From Glossina fuscipes (lineage: Eukaryota; Arthropoda; Insecta; Diptera; Glossinidae), in contig NW_023998452.1 in assembly GCF_014805625.2 (NCBI RefSeq), positions 1,766,660-1,830,659 on the forward strand: a stretch of 64,000 nucleotides of DNA. Reading direction: 5' to 3'. Positions 41,401 to 48,475 of the stretch are shown in pieces. Numbering within the stretch: position 1 is the first letter of the stretch; each line of letters starts with the position of its first letter. The position numbers and the translations under genes were made by a program. The notes under the pieces were generated by a model. The model was not told the DNA's origin. It did not search any database and saw only the letters and a program-made list of their open reading frames with translations.

Positions 41401-41586
41401 CTAAAATGATAGTATTTTGATTTAACTCTTACATATAAATTGAATAAAATAATTTAATACAAAACTTACCAGTATTTGCTACTTCGCATGGTAACACTAT
41501 AGTATCACCAGATACAAATTTAAAAGTTTCCGACCGCGAGATGAACATTGGTTCGTGTTTATTTAAAACACTAGCAGAGACAGTGG
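9321..41586 (-). CDS. Partial gene: lachesin/klingon-type Ig-superfamily cell adhesion protein (five internal exons)
   Basis: This is the span of one spliced host gene, seen as five exons in consistent phase (1-1-1-1-0 at the exon ends) with GT donors and AG acceptors. The joined product reads as Ig1 (VLPCEV cysteine, VAWKRG tryptophan, DAGDYIC cysteine), Ig2 (VRIECSASG, VTWSRKN, GGVYICTANN) and the start of Ig3 (AMLVCIVHGETQPE). The stretches ITHTVEILVPPRIHHIS and SIENVDRHKGGVYIC are typical of insect membrane-anchored neural adhesion proteins with three Ig domains and often a fibronectin III domain. Such proteins act at the neuron or glia surface in homophilic or heterophilic adhesion. By memory the closest Drosophila match is a klingon/lachesin-like paralogue rather than klingon itself, so no symbol is given. 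The signal peptide exon is uncertain, and the rest of Ig3 and the C-terminus are not in view. The two large introns are full of transposon debris, which leaves the exons intact. Confidence 0.9.
10403..10534 (-). CDS. Exon: second half of Ig domain 2
   Basis: This 132-bp exon lies between acceptor gacacag and donor T|GTAAGT. It encodes GEEKLHSHILSIENVDRHKG and then GVYICTANNGVGQAASSQVV, ending LHVL. It carries the second Ig cysteine in the usual GVYICTA.N context and the G-strand into the Ig2-Ig3 linker. A longer open frame on the same strand in another phase (to 10648) is a chance shadow of this exon. The trailing T joins AT of the next exon to give Tyr, so the linker reads HVLYPPEITV. Confidence 0.94.
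10646..10786 (-). CDS. Exon: first half of Ig domain 2
   Basis: This 141-bp exon lies between acceptor ctttgcag and donor G|GTGAGA. It encodes VPPRIHHISTSGHLQVKKG, then SSVRIECSASGNPTPNVTW and SRKNNILPNG. The I-set Ig cysteine (VRIECSASG) and core tryptophan (NVTWSRKN) are present, and NVT is a possible N-glycosylation sequon. The last base joins GC of the next exon to complete Gly in LPNG-EEKLHSH. It is separated from the next exon by only 111 bp, in contrast to the 22-kb intron before it. Confidence 0.95.
13970..14520 (+). pseudogene. mariner transposase remnant (mori-like), C-terminal half
   Basis: Translated frames show family blocks in order: LCIWWDQQHVAYYGLLKP, then NETIAADVYQLQL, then AILLHNNAY, then (after a frameshift) LEWEVLRHSRHSPDLASS, NCEEVRKWVDGW and FRHGIAILPERWEDVIGSD, ending at TAA 14473-14475. 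This is the second half of a mariner transposase. The second catalytic Asp (normally H-D-N) is Asn here (LLHNNA). The piece carrying the third catalytic Asp, between SPDLASS and NCEEVRKW, is missing by a short internal deletion. No terminal inverted repeats were recognised. The element is old and inactive. Confidence 0.8.
14815..15480 (+). other. GC-richer, purine-rich island: possible LTR-retroelement remnant
   Basis: The composition shifts abruptly from the AT-rich intron. Features are TGTGAGAAACCAAAGGAGTG, GAGTCTCCGTCTCTGAGGGG, an exact-spaced 30-bp tandem duplication (14918-14977), a GTCACCATGACGGTGG stretch and polyadenylation-like AATAAA sites. Such untranslated, purine-rich DNA is common in LTR or leader regions of retroelements, but no LTR pair, primer site or gag/pol frame was found. 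Confidence 0.25.
14918..14977 (+). repeat. 30-bp tandem duplication
   Basis: Two direct units begin GCTAAGAGAGCTAGAATTAG and GCTAAGAGAGTTAGAATTAG, offset by 30 bases and differing at few positions. Confidence 0.85.
17640..17990 (+). other. GC-richer island, possibly a decayed mariner-type fragment
   Basis: The base composition here is clearly less AT-rich than its surroundings. One frame contains PKPKELWCTGDQLLL, and another contains SAPKETITMRWCTDN. Both are reminiscent of mariner-type KP..ETI blocks, but the match is too short to be sure. Confidence 0.25.
18440..18690 (+). mobile_element. tRNA-derived SINE, copy D (diverged), with (AAT)n tail
   Basis: The head has AAGGCTAAGGAGTAGA (A-box-like), then CTCGCCTCACAACTCAATGG, then a B-box-like GGTTTCAAGTCT (18521-18532). 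GTGCGGTAGAATTTTC follows, which lines up with GGCGGTAG and GCGGCAGAGTTTAC in copies A and C. The element ends in AATAATAATA repeats (18627-18665), as many SINE tails do. Confidence 0.4.
19665..20645 (+). repeat. GTCY-type dispersed repeat, family 1, long copy (mini-me/DINE-1-like)
   Basis: It starts around TAAGGCCGACCTC...ACTTCGCCTA and ends near TGTACCACATATT. It aligns block by block with 50945-51640: CATATAAAGATTCATTTTTCGTAGGAACGG; GTTATATGAGAGGGCGTTCAA; TCGTCCTTGGATCAAAACAC; a GACGGACGGACAGACAGACA tandem (20490-20518); TTAGATCAATTCAGAAAATGG; and AATAAAAGGTGGGTCTA. It has no coding frame. The tetranucleotide GTCY core and lack of coding are typical of dipteran mini-me/DINE-1-type elements. 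Confidence 0.65.
23395..23655 (-). mobile_element. tRNA-derived SINE, copy B
   Basis: The body on the minus strand is clearly homologous to copy A over about 130 bases. Its head-proximal segment (23570-23588, ggtagagtttactttggtc) matches copy C at 18 of 19 positions. The B box is degraded (tgcccaaatcgc). The A box is not recognisable. Its T-rich left end (23380-23400) is the A-rich tail on the element's strand. Confidence 0.55.
24700..25210 (+). repeat. GTCY-type dispersed repeat, family 3, two direct units
   Basis: Unit 1 has CACTTTTTCGATCGTCACAA, then TAAGCGAAGCGGAATAAGG and TATTTAATGGTAGGTTGAGG. Unit 2 has ACACTTTTCGATCGCATCCC, then TAAGCGACATGGTGTAGGG and TGTTTAATTGTGAGCCGTGG. Between them lie a GTCY stretch (GTCGGTCCGTTCGCCCATC) and CTGTCGGTCTTG. 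The unit spacing is about 280 bp. Confidence 0.45.
26054..26153. other. Assembly gap (100 N) inside poly-A
   Basis: Exactly 100 N, flanked on both sides by long A runs (26022-26052 and 26154-26190). The length is a conventional unknown-size gap. Open frames that cross it are meaningless. Confidence 0.98.
26321..26348 (+). repeat. (GT)14 microsatellite
   Basis: Uninterrupted GT run, just right of the assembly gap. Confidence 0.95.
29130..29455 (+). repeat. GTCY-type dispersed repeat, family 1, internally deleted copy
   Basis: It keeps the left end (ACACCTTACATCACTTCGGCC) and the right end (GTTCTTGGACCAAAACAC, GGGACAGATGGACAGACAAG, ATAGATCGGTTCGGAAAATG, AATAAAAAGTAGGTCTACC). The middle present in the long copies is missing. 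Confidence 0.6.
31420..32130 (-). pseudogene. mariner transposase remnant (mori-like), internally deleted
   Basis: On the minus strand the N-terminal block (PEAHQNICRNSFQQFKNDDF, then DLYDKERPRG and DLLDQNPSQTPKQL) is followed by RRIVSDDEKWIYYNNSK with the first catalytic Asp, then RWWDRQVVWYLSLLKPN and KTVIADVYRGQL. It jumps directly to STDIAPSDYHLFRSIKHGLA with the third Asp. The segment with the second Asp (HDNARPH in relatives) is deleted, and several stops interrupt the frame. It is clearly the same family as the copies at 14.0 and 35.0 kb. Confidence 0.78.
32997..33197 (-). CDS. Exon: second half of Ig domain 1
   Basis: This 201-bp exon lies between acceptor attgcag and donor G|GTAAGT. 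It encodes DPYVVAWKRGIAILTAGS, then KVTPDPRVRLVNGFNLQIRD, then AVPQDAGDYICQIATMEPRE and ITHTVEIL. The core Ig tryptophan (AWKRG) and the DAGDYIC tyrosine-corner and second cysteine are present, so the domain is complete when joined to the 41.5 kb exon. The phase is two leading bases and one trailing base. The trailing G pairs with TG of the next exon to give Val, making ILVPPRIHH across the junction. The sequence is nearly identical in recall to Drosophila lachesin/klingon-like proteins, which shows strong constraint beside fast-decaying intron DNA. Confidence 0.95.
34965..35830 (+). pseudogene. mariner transposase remnant (mori-like), N- and C-terminal parts
   Basis: The N-terminal part reads SAAEAHQVLRS, FQQFKSCDFDANDKERPGG, KTFEDNNNELSDLLKQNSPQ. 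The middle keeps ELLKPSETVTAG. The C-terminal part keeps FRHGIAVWSEIWEKIVESDG, ending EYFD at the stop at 35776-35778. The first catalytic block (GDEKW) is missing, and several frameshifts and stops are present. The 3' untranslated sequence (acaatttttctcaataaat) matches that of the 14.0 kb copy, which confirms a shared family. Confidence 0.78.
36100..36420 (-). pseudogene. mariner transposase remnant (cecropia-like), C-terminal part
   Basis: On the minus strand, frames with stops read HNEAKIPCHRSMITVTKL, equivalent to the HQDNAPCHKS block of cecropia-type mariners. Next comes a degraded PYSPDLAPSDY-like stretch, and then NGEIIGETEAYFESCKKSFR, equivalent to the conserved EEVIAETEAYF block. The catalytic Asp after His is not preserved. 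Boundaries are approximate; similarity may reach 36600. Confidence 0.55.
37580..37740 (+). repeat. GTCY tandem with (TA)n: mini-me-like fragment
   Basis: AGACGGACGGACGGACGGACG is followed by TAGCTCGATTCAAAATTTAT, then TATATACCATATATAC and CTTTATAGGGGCTTTG, and it ends with TTGTGGGGTATGA. A GTCY tandem close to a TA repeat and the CTTTATAGGG block is the standard mini-me layout. Confidence 0.5.
38381..38412 (+). repeat. (TCTA)8 microsatellite
   Basis: Eight perfect TCTA units. Confidence 0.95.
39950..40335 (-). pseudogene. mariner transposase remnant, central domain
   Basis: The minus-strand frame reads MMSIVFIDLGGFVYYEFRG and then QATSNEYYLSLTKAI. This is the mariner stretch KVMLIVFFD.GVVH.EFLP..QTVN.EYYL around the middle of the catalytic core. 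A degraded stretch upstream, around 40260-40330, resembles the preceding ETW-containing region. The rest is too decayed to place. It is distinct in sequence from the mori-like and mellifera-like copies here. Confidence 0.55.
41130..41300 (+). repeat. GTCY-type dispersed repeat, family 1, short right-end fragment
   Basis: It shows TTTGATTCTGAATTGATTGG and the family right end ACAAACTTAATATACCCTTG. The GTCY tandem itself is missing. An (AT)n run follows immediately. Confidence 0.3.
41309..41330 (+). repeat. (AT)11 microsatellite
   Basis: Uninterrupted AT run directly after a GTCY-family fragment. Confidence 0.95.
41470..41586 (-). CDS. Exon: mature N-terminus and first half of Ig domain 1
   Basis: The exon follows an acceptor with a long CT-rich tract ending gttgcag and stops at donor G|GTAAGT. 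It encodes a short linker (TVSASVLNKHEPMF), the A and B strands of a V-type Ig domain and the first Ig cysteine in DTIVLPCEVANT. It is 117 bp: two leading bases, 38 codons and one trailing base. The trailing G joins AT of the next exon to make Asp, giving EVANT-DPYVVAWKRG across the junction. The reading frame stays open upstream to an ATG at 41662, so this may instead be the first coding exon (see the separate entry). The donor and frame are secure; the 5' border is less so. Confidence 0.85.
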
Positions 41587-41640
41587 CTGCAACGAGAGAG
41601 AGAGAGACAGAGAGAGAGATGAAAACCAAAATTAAATAAA
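41587..41640 (-). promoter_or_regulatory. CT-rich polypyrimidine tract and 3' splice acceptor before the Ig1 exon
   Basis: On the minus strand a run of CT repeats leads into cgttgcag directly before the conserved Ig1 coding sequence. It is a textbook acceptor arrangement and supports an upstream signal-peptide exon, perhaps outside the window. The same bases could instead be coding (see the alternative first exon). Confidence 0.55.
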
Positions 41641-41959
41641 ATCCAATCGTATTCATGTTCATTAGCTTGCTTTAACACAATTTTAATTAACAATCAATTT
41701 ATGAAACATTAATTGGTATAAAAATATAAATCATGAGTTCGTACGCGTTTAATATTTATGATTTTTATGTTATATTCTCGCTTCGTATACGCCACTTAAA
41801 GCGGATAATGCGTAATGTATTTACGATAAACTCATGCGACATCAATTGTGATCCCGCCATTACGTACCTTTCTATGATTTCATTATCATTCCCAGTCATC
41901 AAAATAGATTTTGAATAAGCAGACTATATATAAAGTTGGGCATAAAATTGAAGTAGCCG

Positions 41960-42720
41960 TCACAATGGGCAAAGTTATTGGATTATTATCGGATCGATCA
42001 AAACCATATTCATTCTAAACTTCTCCACGGGTTCATACCCATCACCGAAGGTAGGAAGCTTTAGAGACTCCGTAGTGTATATTTATTCTTGACCAGCATC
42101 AATTTCTGAATCGATCTAAGTACGTCCGTCTGTGTAGTATCCGTTGAAAACTTTCTCTTGATCGCAAAAGTAAAGCTGACGACTTTCAATTTGGCAAAAA
42201 TATTGCAAGCCTTGCACCCAGATTGGCATTGAAGCGCAGACGTTATCTTCAAAAACCCCATAAAATATATAAATTCTTGGATAGTTTCAAATTCGGAATG
42301 TTTCTGAGTATGCACGTGTGTCAATCTGTCCGTCTGCTCAACTGTGTAGTACCTTTGGCAAACATTCTCTCGCTCGCAAAAATGAATTTAAAAATTTCCC
42401 AAATTGGTCAACGAACACAACAACTACGCCTGCAACCAAAAATGAGAACATCTTTGTTTACCGCGTCTTTTGCTCGTTGCTCATCAACTACAACGCATGC
42501 ACGATATAAATTTCGAAAACATCAATCACACCCATCCAATATTTTCCTTCTTTTCAATCTTTTAAAGGGTAACGATGATGACCGTACAAGATTCGCTCGC
42601 AACAGAATACAATTCTTTTCCCTGTTATATCCTTTTTATAGATTACTGAGGAAACATGACATTTTTATTGCTTTCTTATGTCCCTTTTTAGGGAAGCGGT
42701 GAAACGTAGTCAGGTGTGCT
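41960..42720 (+). repeat. GTCY-type dispersed repeat, family 2, dimeric copy
   Basis: It begins with GGGTTCATACCCATCACCGA. Module 1 has TACGTCCGTCTGTGTAGTAT and CCGTTGAAAACTTTC. Module 2 has AATTCTTGGATAGTTTCAAA, TCTGTCCGTCTGCTCAACTG and GGCAAACATTCTCTCGCTCG. The end has GGGTAACGATGATGACCGTA. The two modules are related to each other, and the whole is collinear with 62190-63090. Open frames inside are short and unrelated to any protein. Confidence 0.55.
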
Positions 42721-43420
42721 TGCATCAAACATAGTTGAGCATTGTCAGCCTTCATCTTAAGTTTTTAGCGGGAAACATTCTTCGTTGAGTTGATTGCAAT
42801 TCTCCCGTTGATTTTTATTTTACTGATCCACAGCATAATGTTTAATTTTCATGCTCAATGTGTTAACGCAAGGTATGATATTTTTTTACTTACTTTAAAT
42901 CATATAAACATAATAATCGCTTTAAAAATAAATTACGAGAGTTACACAAATGACAAAAATTAGTTTTGCTTAGTTATTGATGCCATTAATCGCATTAAGA
43001 AGGGAAACAAAAAACAATGCTTGGAGTGAAACCTAGGCTGACAGCACTAGACAACATTTTGGGAATTTTAATTTGCCGACCGCATTCGTAAATCTAATAA
43101 TACATAGTCCAATCAATCTTGCCTGCAACCTCTATCAGATTATAACGTATATGTAAATACGCTTATGTTCGACTTAATACACACATACATAATGAAATTT
43201 TAGAAACTAGATTTTATATATATAATATACATACATATATACAATAATATACATACGTATATATATACGTACTGTATATACTATATTTAATAATATGAGT
43301 GAATTCTTTACATCTTGTCGTACATGATACTTAAGAAATTGTGACGTTTGTGACATTTACTGAAGGTTCTCAAAACCCAAAATATGCCAACAATGATTAA
43401 CAAGCCTAAATACTAACAAC

Positions 43421-43470
<50 letters not shown>
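43421..43470 (+). repeat. (TAA)n microsatellite
   Basis: About 16 TAA units, located 0.3 kb left of the mariner element. Confidence 0.95.
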
Positions 43471-43475
<5 letters not shown>

Positions 43476-43754
43476 ACATAACACTATAGCTATAAACAAT
43501 CAGACACATTGGTGCGAACAAGCAAATACATCTGCTTGTACGCACACACTGTCTCCTTTACATAAAACATTCATATATTCATTGGAATAAAATTTTCATT
43601 AACATCGTTTTGTTAAAACAAATGAAAATTAAAACCACAGCCAGCACAATATCAAATTGAAATAAACACATGCACATATTCAAATGATGCATGCGTATGT
43701 AAGTGTTGCTAAACACATTCCTCTGTTGTATATATAACACAGTATATATACATA

Positions 43755-43781
43755 TTAGTTTGGGGAAAAAGAAATCCATTA
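43755..43781 (+). repeat. Left terminal inverted repeat of the mariner element
   Basis: It is identical over 27 bases to the reverse complement of 44885-44911. The match continues a few bases further with one mismatch. It is preceded by TA. Confidence 0.95.
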
Positions 43782-43865
43782 TTTTTTCGGTAGATGGCTG
43801 CACTGATAGATTTCTCGTAAAGTATCGATCAAACAATTTCAGATTTATGCTCGTTGGAAAGGTGA

Positions 43866-44858
43866 CATTTCGCAGTAAAAAAAAGCGAAAATGCAAGCCA
43901 GGCGGCTAAAATTGTGAATGGTGTTTATGGTTTCGATACTGTAACAGTCAATTATGTGCAATTTTGGTTTCGTAGATTCCGTTCAGGAATTTTTGATGCT
44001 AAAGATGCACCTCGCACAGGTAGGCCGGTCGTCGAAAATGTCGATAAAATCGGAGAAGTGATCGAAGTTGACCGTCATGTTAGCAGTCGTAACATCGCCC
44101 AGGATCTATAAATCGACCATAAAACAGTTTTAAACCATTTACACAAAGCTGGATTCAAAAAGAAGCTCGATGTTTGGGTGCCACACCAATTAACAGAAAA
44201 AAACATGATGGATCGAATTTCCATCTGCGAAGCCTTGACCAAACGGAATGAGATAGACCCATTTCTTAAACGGATGGTGACTGGAGATGAGAAATGGATC
44301 ACATACGAGAACCCTGTGCGAAAACGATCGTGGTCAAACAGCGGTGAAGCACCTCAAACGGCCAGGAAGATTTTGATATGCGTTTGGTGGGACTGGAAGG
44401 GGATAATTTATTATGAGTTGCTTCCATATGGCCAAACGCTACATTCTGATCTCTACTGTCAACAACTGGACCGTTTGAAGATAGCGATTGACCAGAAACG
44501 GCCAGAATTGGCCAACAGGAGAGGTGTCGTGTTCCACCAGGACAACGCTAGGCCACAAACATCTACAGTGACTGGCCAGAAACTTCGGGAGCTTGGTTGG
44601 GAAGTTTCAATGCATCCGCCATACAGTCCGGACTTGGCACCAAGCGATTATCATCTTTTTCTTGCATTGCAAAATTTCTTTAATGATGAAAAATTGGAAT
44701 CTAGGGAGGATTGTGAAAATCGACTACTAGAGTTTTTTGCAAATAGAGCCCAGGACTTCTTTGAGAGAGGCATTTTGAAGTTACCTTTAAAATGGCAACA
44801 AATCATACAACAAAACGGTGCATATTTGACCCAAATCGGACAATCCGAAGCATGTTAA
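43866..44858 (+). pseudogene. mariner transposase, disrupted by an in-frame stop
   Basis: A cut-and-paste transposase of the IS630-Tc1-mariner superfamily, readable over about 330 codons (family about 345). An N-terminal helix-turn-helix region is seen (NASQAAKIVNGVYG, FWFRRFRSGIFDAKD, PRTGRPV). The linker has the family motif WVPHQLTEKN. The DDE/D catalytic core is complete: TGDEKW (first Asp), VVFHQDNARPQT (second Asp) and YSPDLAPSDYHLF (third Asp), with 34 residues between the last two, the mariner D,D34D signature. A TAA at 44109-44111 interrupts the frame just after NIAQDL. A TGA at 43863-43865 lies upstream and the start codon region is degraded. The frame is open from the internal stop to the natural stop at 44856-44858. 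The copy is probably inactive, but its terminal repeats could still be a substrate for a relative's transposase. Confidence 0.93.
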
Positions 44859-44884
44859 ATAAAGTCCTGAAGTTCATATAAAAC

Positions 44885-44911
44885 TAATGGATTTCTTTTT
44901 CCCCAAACTAA
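44885..44911 (-). repeat. Right terminal inverted repeat of the mariner element
   Basis: Perfect partner of the left repeat, ending CCCCAAACTAA and followed by the TA duplication. Confidence 0.95.
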
Positions 44912-45270
44912 TATTTTGCACAACTAAATAAACGCCTCCATCTACGTAGCAATATATATTAGAATGAATATATACGTATGCATGCATATGCATTTATATA
45001 TATGCATATGTGTATAAAAATATACTTATATACATACGTAGATGACATATATATGTATACACATATATTTGGCAATATTTGCAATTAAATTTAATGATTT
45101 ATGTTGATGGGCTTTACTATACGAAACGACTTCGTATATGAATGCATTCATTATTAGAATGCTTTGCGCTCGGCAGATTTACATAAGCCTTAATAAGCAG
45201 ATATTTATGAGGAAAGTTTTCGTACACATTCATTCATTCATTCCATTGGTGAACACAATACAAACTTGAT

Positions 45271-45272
45271 AT

Positions 45273-45307
<35 letters not shown>

Positions 45308-45308
45308 T
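45271..45308 (+). repeat. (ATTT)n microsatellite
   Basis: About nine perfect ATTT units. Confidence 0.95.
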
Positions 45309-46029
45309 GCCCCCGAACAAGACAGTAGCAAGTGTTTAGAACATCTCTCCTTCTGTTATTCTACCCCAAGCATTTTGTACATGTCAAGCATAAATGCGAA
45401 TTCGTGCATGTTTGTTGCTTGCATTACGTTAACAATTCGTCAGTCAAGTCCCCTCGAGGAGATATTAAACTTAAAGATATATATATATATATATTGAAAT
45501 TCTTAATAAATTGTGATGATACTTATAGATAAATTTTATGAGCATTTCATCTAGCATTCCATTCCATAGTTTTCAATTCGTTTTACATTTATGCTAGTGC
45601 TTGTAAAACTAAATCCTACATAATTGCATGCTGTGCTGTCAATTTGAAATTCAATTGATTTTAAAACTCTTCACCTACCTACATGCATCCATTATCTACC
45701 AATTGTAATCAAAGGATTTTTAAGAAGAAGAACAAATTAAAATATGTGCGTCTTCAGCAGAAAATAGAATTTGGTTTTATTGTGAATCAAACACTAACGA
45801 ATATCTCTTACTTGCCTATAAGGCGCTTACATTGAATCTATTGTGAACAATTTCTGGAAATTTTGACAATGAAATGGAATTCTCAAGAATATTTTGTGCC
45901 TGTGGTCATAATAATATATAAATTCCTTTGCACTTGGCTTAGGCTAAAAATTCTATGTAGGTGCTAGAATTAAAAATGAACAGAACACAGTAAGAACACT
46001 AAAAGTGGGACAAGGTCTACTGCTAAATA

Positions 46030-46440
46030 CCCTACCCTATCCTATCCTATTCATACAGTGACTTTTCAAATAGGGCGTTAAGATGTGGTTCCACCCGTAT
46101 GTCCTTGGTCAAAAATACGTTGGTGGGTCGAAGACAAGAAAATACGACACGTAGAGGGACGGACAAGCTCAGATGTACACAAAAAGTGATTAGATCAGTA
46201 TAATAAAAGGTGGCTCTATCCAAAGTCCAAATCTCAATATACCCTTACACGACGCGTGGTGCGAACGATAAAAATCCGTAGGGAGTTGTAAATTTGCTAA
46301 AAATAAACAGTTTATCGTGGAAGATTATAAGCTTCGCAACCATAAATTAAAGACAGACATTCCAATGGACGGACAGACATGATTAAATCAATTCATAATT
46401 GGTAATGTAGCTATTTATTTAAATACATACCTATAACTGG
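46030..46440 (+). repeat. GTCY-type dispersed repeat, family 1, two right-end fragments in tandem
   Basis: The first fragment (46075-46260) has GTCCTTGGTCAAAAATACG, AGGGACGGACAAGCTCAG, AATAAAAGGTGGCTCTATCC and CAATATACCCTTACACGACG. The second (46345-46410) has AAAGACAGACATTCC and ATGGACGGACAGACATGATTAAATCAATTC. Both lie in the same direction. Confidence 0.5.
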
Positions 46441-47770
46441 AGGTCAAATGAACAGAAAAAAAAAGCTTTCTAAGCGTGTTCGCAAATTAATTGAAGTGAA
46501 TAATAAATAACCGCACATTATACACGAGAACTTAAGTGATTTCGAAAACACCATAAATGTCAACTTACCCGTAAATACGTATCTAAAAACATGTATAAAG
46601 GCTTAAAACGCAATAGCTAATGTGCTAATATGCATAAGTCAGTTTGCTGTACACAATCATTTCTTCACTTGAGTACGAACGAACGCATGCATATTCCTAT
46701 AGGCGTAAGCACATGTGCATGTGCACAAACGAAAAAGTGAAATATACTCAACTCACGGAACAAATCGGATTAGTACATGAAATGCAATAACAGAAAAACA
46801 ATAACATCGACCAGAACAGATCCTGGCTACAAAAAAAAAAAAAAATGAAAAAAAAAAAGAAAAATATATAAAAAATAAAAAATCAAGCGGAAACGGAAAT
46901 GCAATGCAATACAATCTATGGTACGCTCGTGTCGCAGCCGTAAACCATATATAAAATGAAAGCTCTTGCAATGACTTGTCTAAACAAATAAACGTCCAAG
47001 GTGCTGTATATGGGCACCCTTGTGTTTTGCTTTATAGGCCAATCGAAGCATAAATAAAAAATGTACATATTTTAAATATATACACATATATATATATATA
47101 GAAAGGATTTATTTATTTTTTTCTTTTTATTTCTTATCGTTGAAAATGAGAGAAAAAAATAACAAAAAACATAAATTACATAAACAAATACAATTGTTAT
47201 GTAAATTGCAAAATGAATTAATTAAAAACAAGAAAATAGAAAAAAAAAAAAAGGAAAATATTAGGCATACAGTAGTTGCAAATAAAAAATGGGAATGAAA
47301 AAAAAATTAAAAAAAATAAAGAAAAAACTTTAGAATTAATTACGAAAATTTACTGTTTCTGTCTTGTTCGCCTTTTTTTTTTTCGATTTCACGTTTTTAT
47401 TATTTCAAAAATTTCGATATAAACTTTGCCTTGGTTAGTTCTGAGTAAATATCCGCCAAACGATGTCTGATTTAATAATAGAATTTTAAATAAAAATTCT
47501 CTGGTGAAATTCACGCGCCATGTGCATGTTCATCAATGTCAGTTAAACTGTCATATCCTTGCGGAGAAGAAACCACTGAATTACAAATATAGGGGAAACT
47601 TGTTATTAGTTCTTTGTTTTTTCTCTTTTTTTCTTTTTTGTTTTTTTTTGTTTCTGCTCAACATTAAACATGACAGCAACAGAATATAATAAAGTTGAAC
47701 TTTTTCATTAAAACATAAATTTTTTTTGTATGTATTTCTCTAAATTTTTTATTAGTTTTATTTTTCCATT

Positions 47771-47810
47771 TCTCACTCTCCCTCTCTCTCTCTTTCTCTC
47801 TCTCCCTCTA
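47771..47810 (+). repeat. CT-rich imperfect microsatellite
   Basis: CT run with TTT and CCC interruptions. Confidence 0.85.
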
Positions 47811-48354
47811 TGTATCTATTTTATGTAATTTTTAAAATAATCTAACAACTCGTTCAACTAAAACTGTCTAGCTTGCTGGCTTGCAGTGTAAGTAGTAGAG
47901 GAAAAGCGGGAAAATTGTATATGTCTGCGAGAGTTGAGCGCTTTTTGATCTTATTTTCTGTGAGGTACTTTACTTGCATACATTTACGCATTTACATATA
48001 TTAGACTTGTGCACGAATGTATAATAAATCAGTTTTAAGACATTCACTTATGTTCCAAATACCATTCACGCTGCTTGCTCGTGAATTTTTTAAATAAAAT
48101 CCATTTTCTGTCTCTCCTCCTTCCTTACTGCATGTATCTTTTTATTGGAAAATGCTAAGAACGGAACAGATTTAGTTAATTCACTTACAAAAGCAGAGTT
48201 TATTGAATTTTCGAAAATTTGAAATTTCGTATATACTGGCCTCGTGTAACGCGTAACCAAACTTCTTAGTTGTTGTTGTTGTATGCATTATTCAAGAGTT
48301 GAGAATGCATATGCATTAACTATTACTGTTACTATCATAAATCAATTATATATT

Positions 48355-48475
48355 CTTGATCGGCACGAGAATGACGATTACAAGATCTCTATTCGAGATG
48401 TTCGAATCTCAATGCGGCAGAGTTTACTTTGGTCGTAGTTGTATTGATTGCTCGGTCAGTCAGTCTAGGCAAAAC
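48355..48475 (+). mobile_element. tRNA-derived SINE, copy C (head fragment)
   Basis: A plus-strand head with B-box-like GTTCGAATCTC (48400-48410) is followed by AATGCGGCAGAG and ggcagagtttactttggtc (48416-48434), which ties it to copies A and B. A weak A-box-like CGGCACGAGAATG lies near 48361. The body and tail are missing or too diverged. Confidence 0.5.

Larger units (their letters stand above)
33198..41469 (-). other. Intron splitting Ig domain 1 (about 8.3 kb)
   Basis: It runs from the gtaagt donor after EVANT to the attgcag acceptor before DPYVVAW. It holds mariner remnants at 35.0-35.8, 36.1-36.4 and 39.95-40.33 kb, GTCY-type fragments at 37.6 and 41.2 kb and an (ATCT)n run at 38.4 kb. 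No other exon was seen. Confidence 0.75.
41470..41662 (-). other. Alternative first coding exon with possible signal peptide
   Basis: The Ig1 frame continues upstream without a stop to an ATG at 41662. It encodes MNMNTIGFYLILVFISLS and then a Ser/Leu/Val stretch ending VAATVSAS. This looks like a secretory signal: short N-region, hydrophobic core, and small residues (VSA) before a possible cleavage site. However, its middle part is the CT/GA microsatellite that also forms a perfect polypyrimidine tract before the gttgcag acceptor. The hydrophobic run could therefore be a by-product of translating TCTC repeats. Either model gives a valid frame. Confidence 0.35.
43755..44911 (+). mobile_element. 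mariner DNA transposon, nearly complete (mellifera/capitata-like)
   Basis: The element is 1157 bp, bounded by perfect 27-bp inverted repeats that begin TTAGTTTGGGGAAAAAG and flanked on both sides by the TA dinucleotide duplication that mariner makes (43753-43754 and 44912-44913). Inside is one transposase frame. The subterminal sequence after the left repeat (gaaatcc, then a T run, then tagatggc) resembles mellifera/capitata-subfamily mariners of tephritids. Perfect terminal repeats suggest insertion much later than the other mariner remnants in this window. It lies about 2 kb upstream of the Ig1 exon, in the gene's sense-opposite orientation. Confidence 0.95.
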
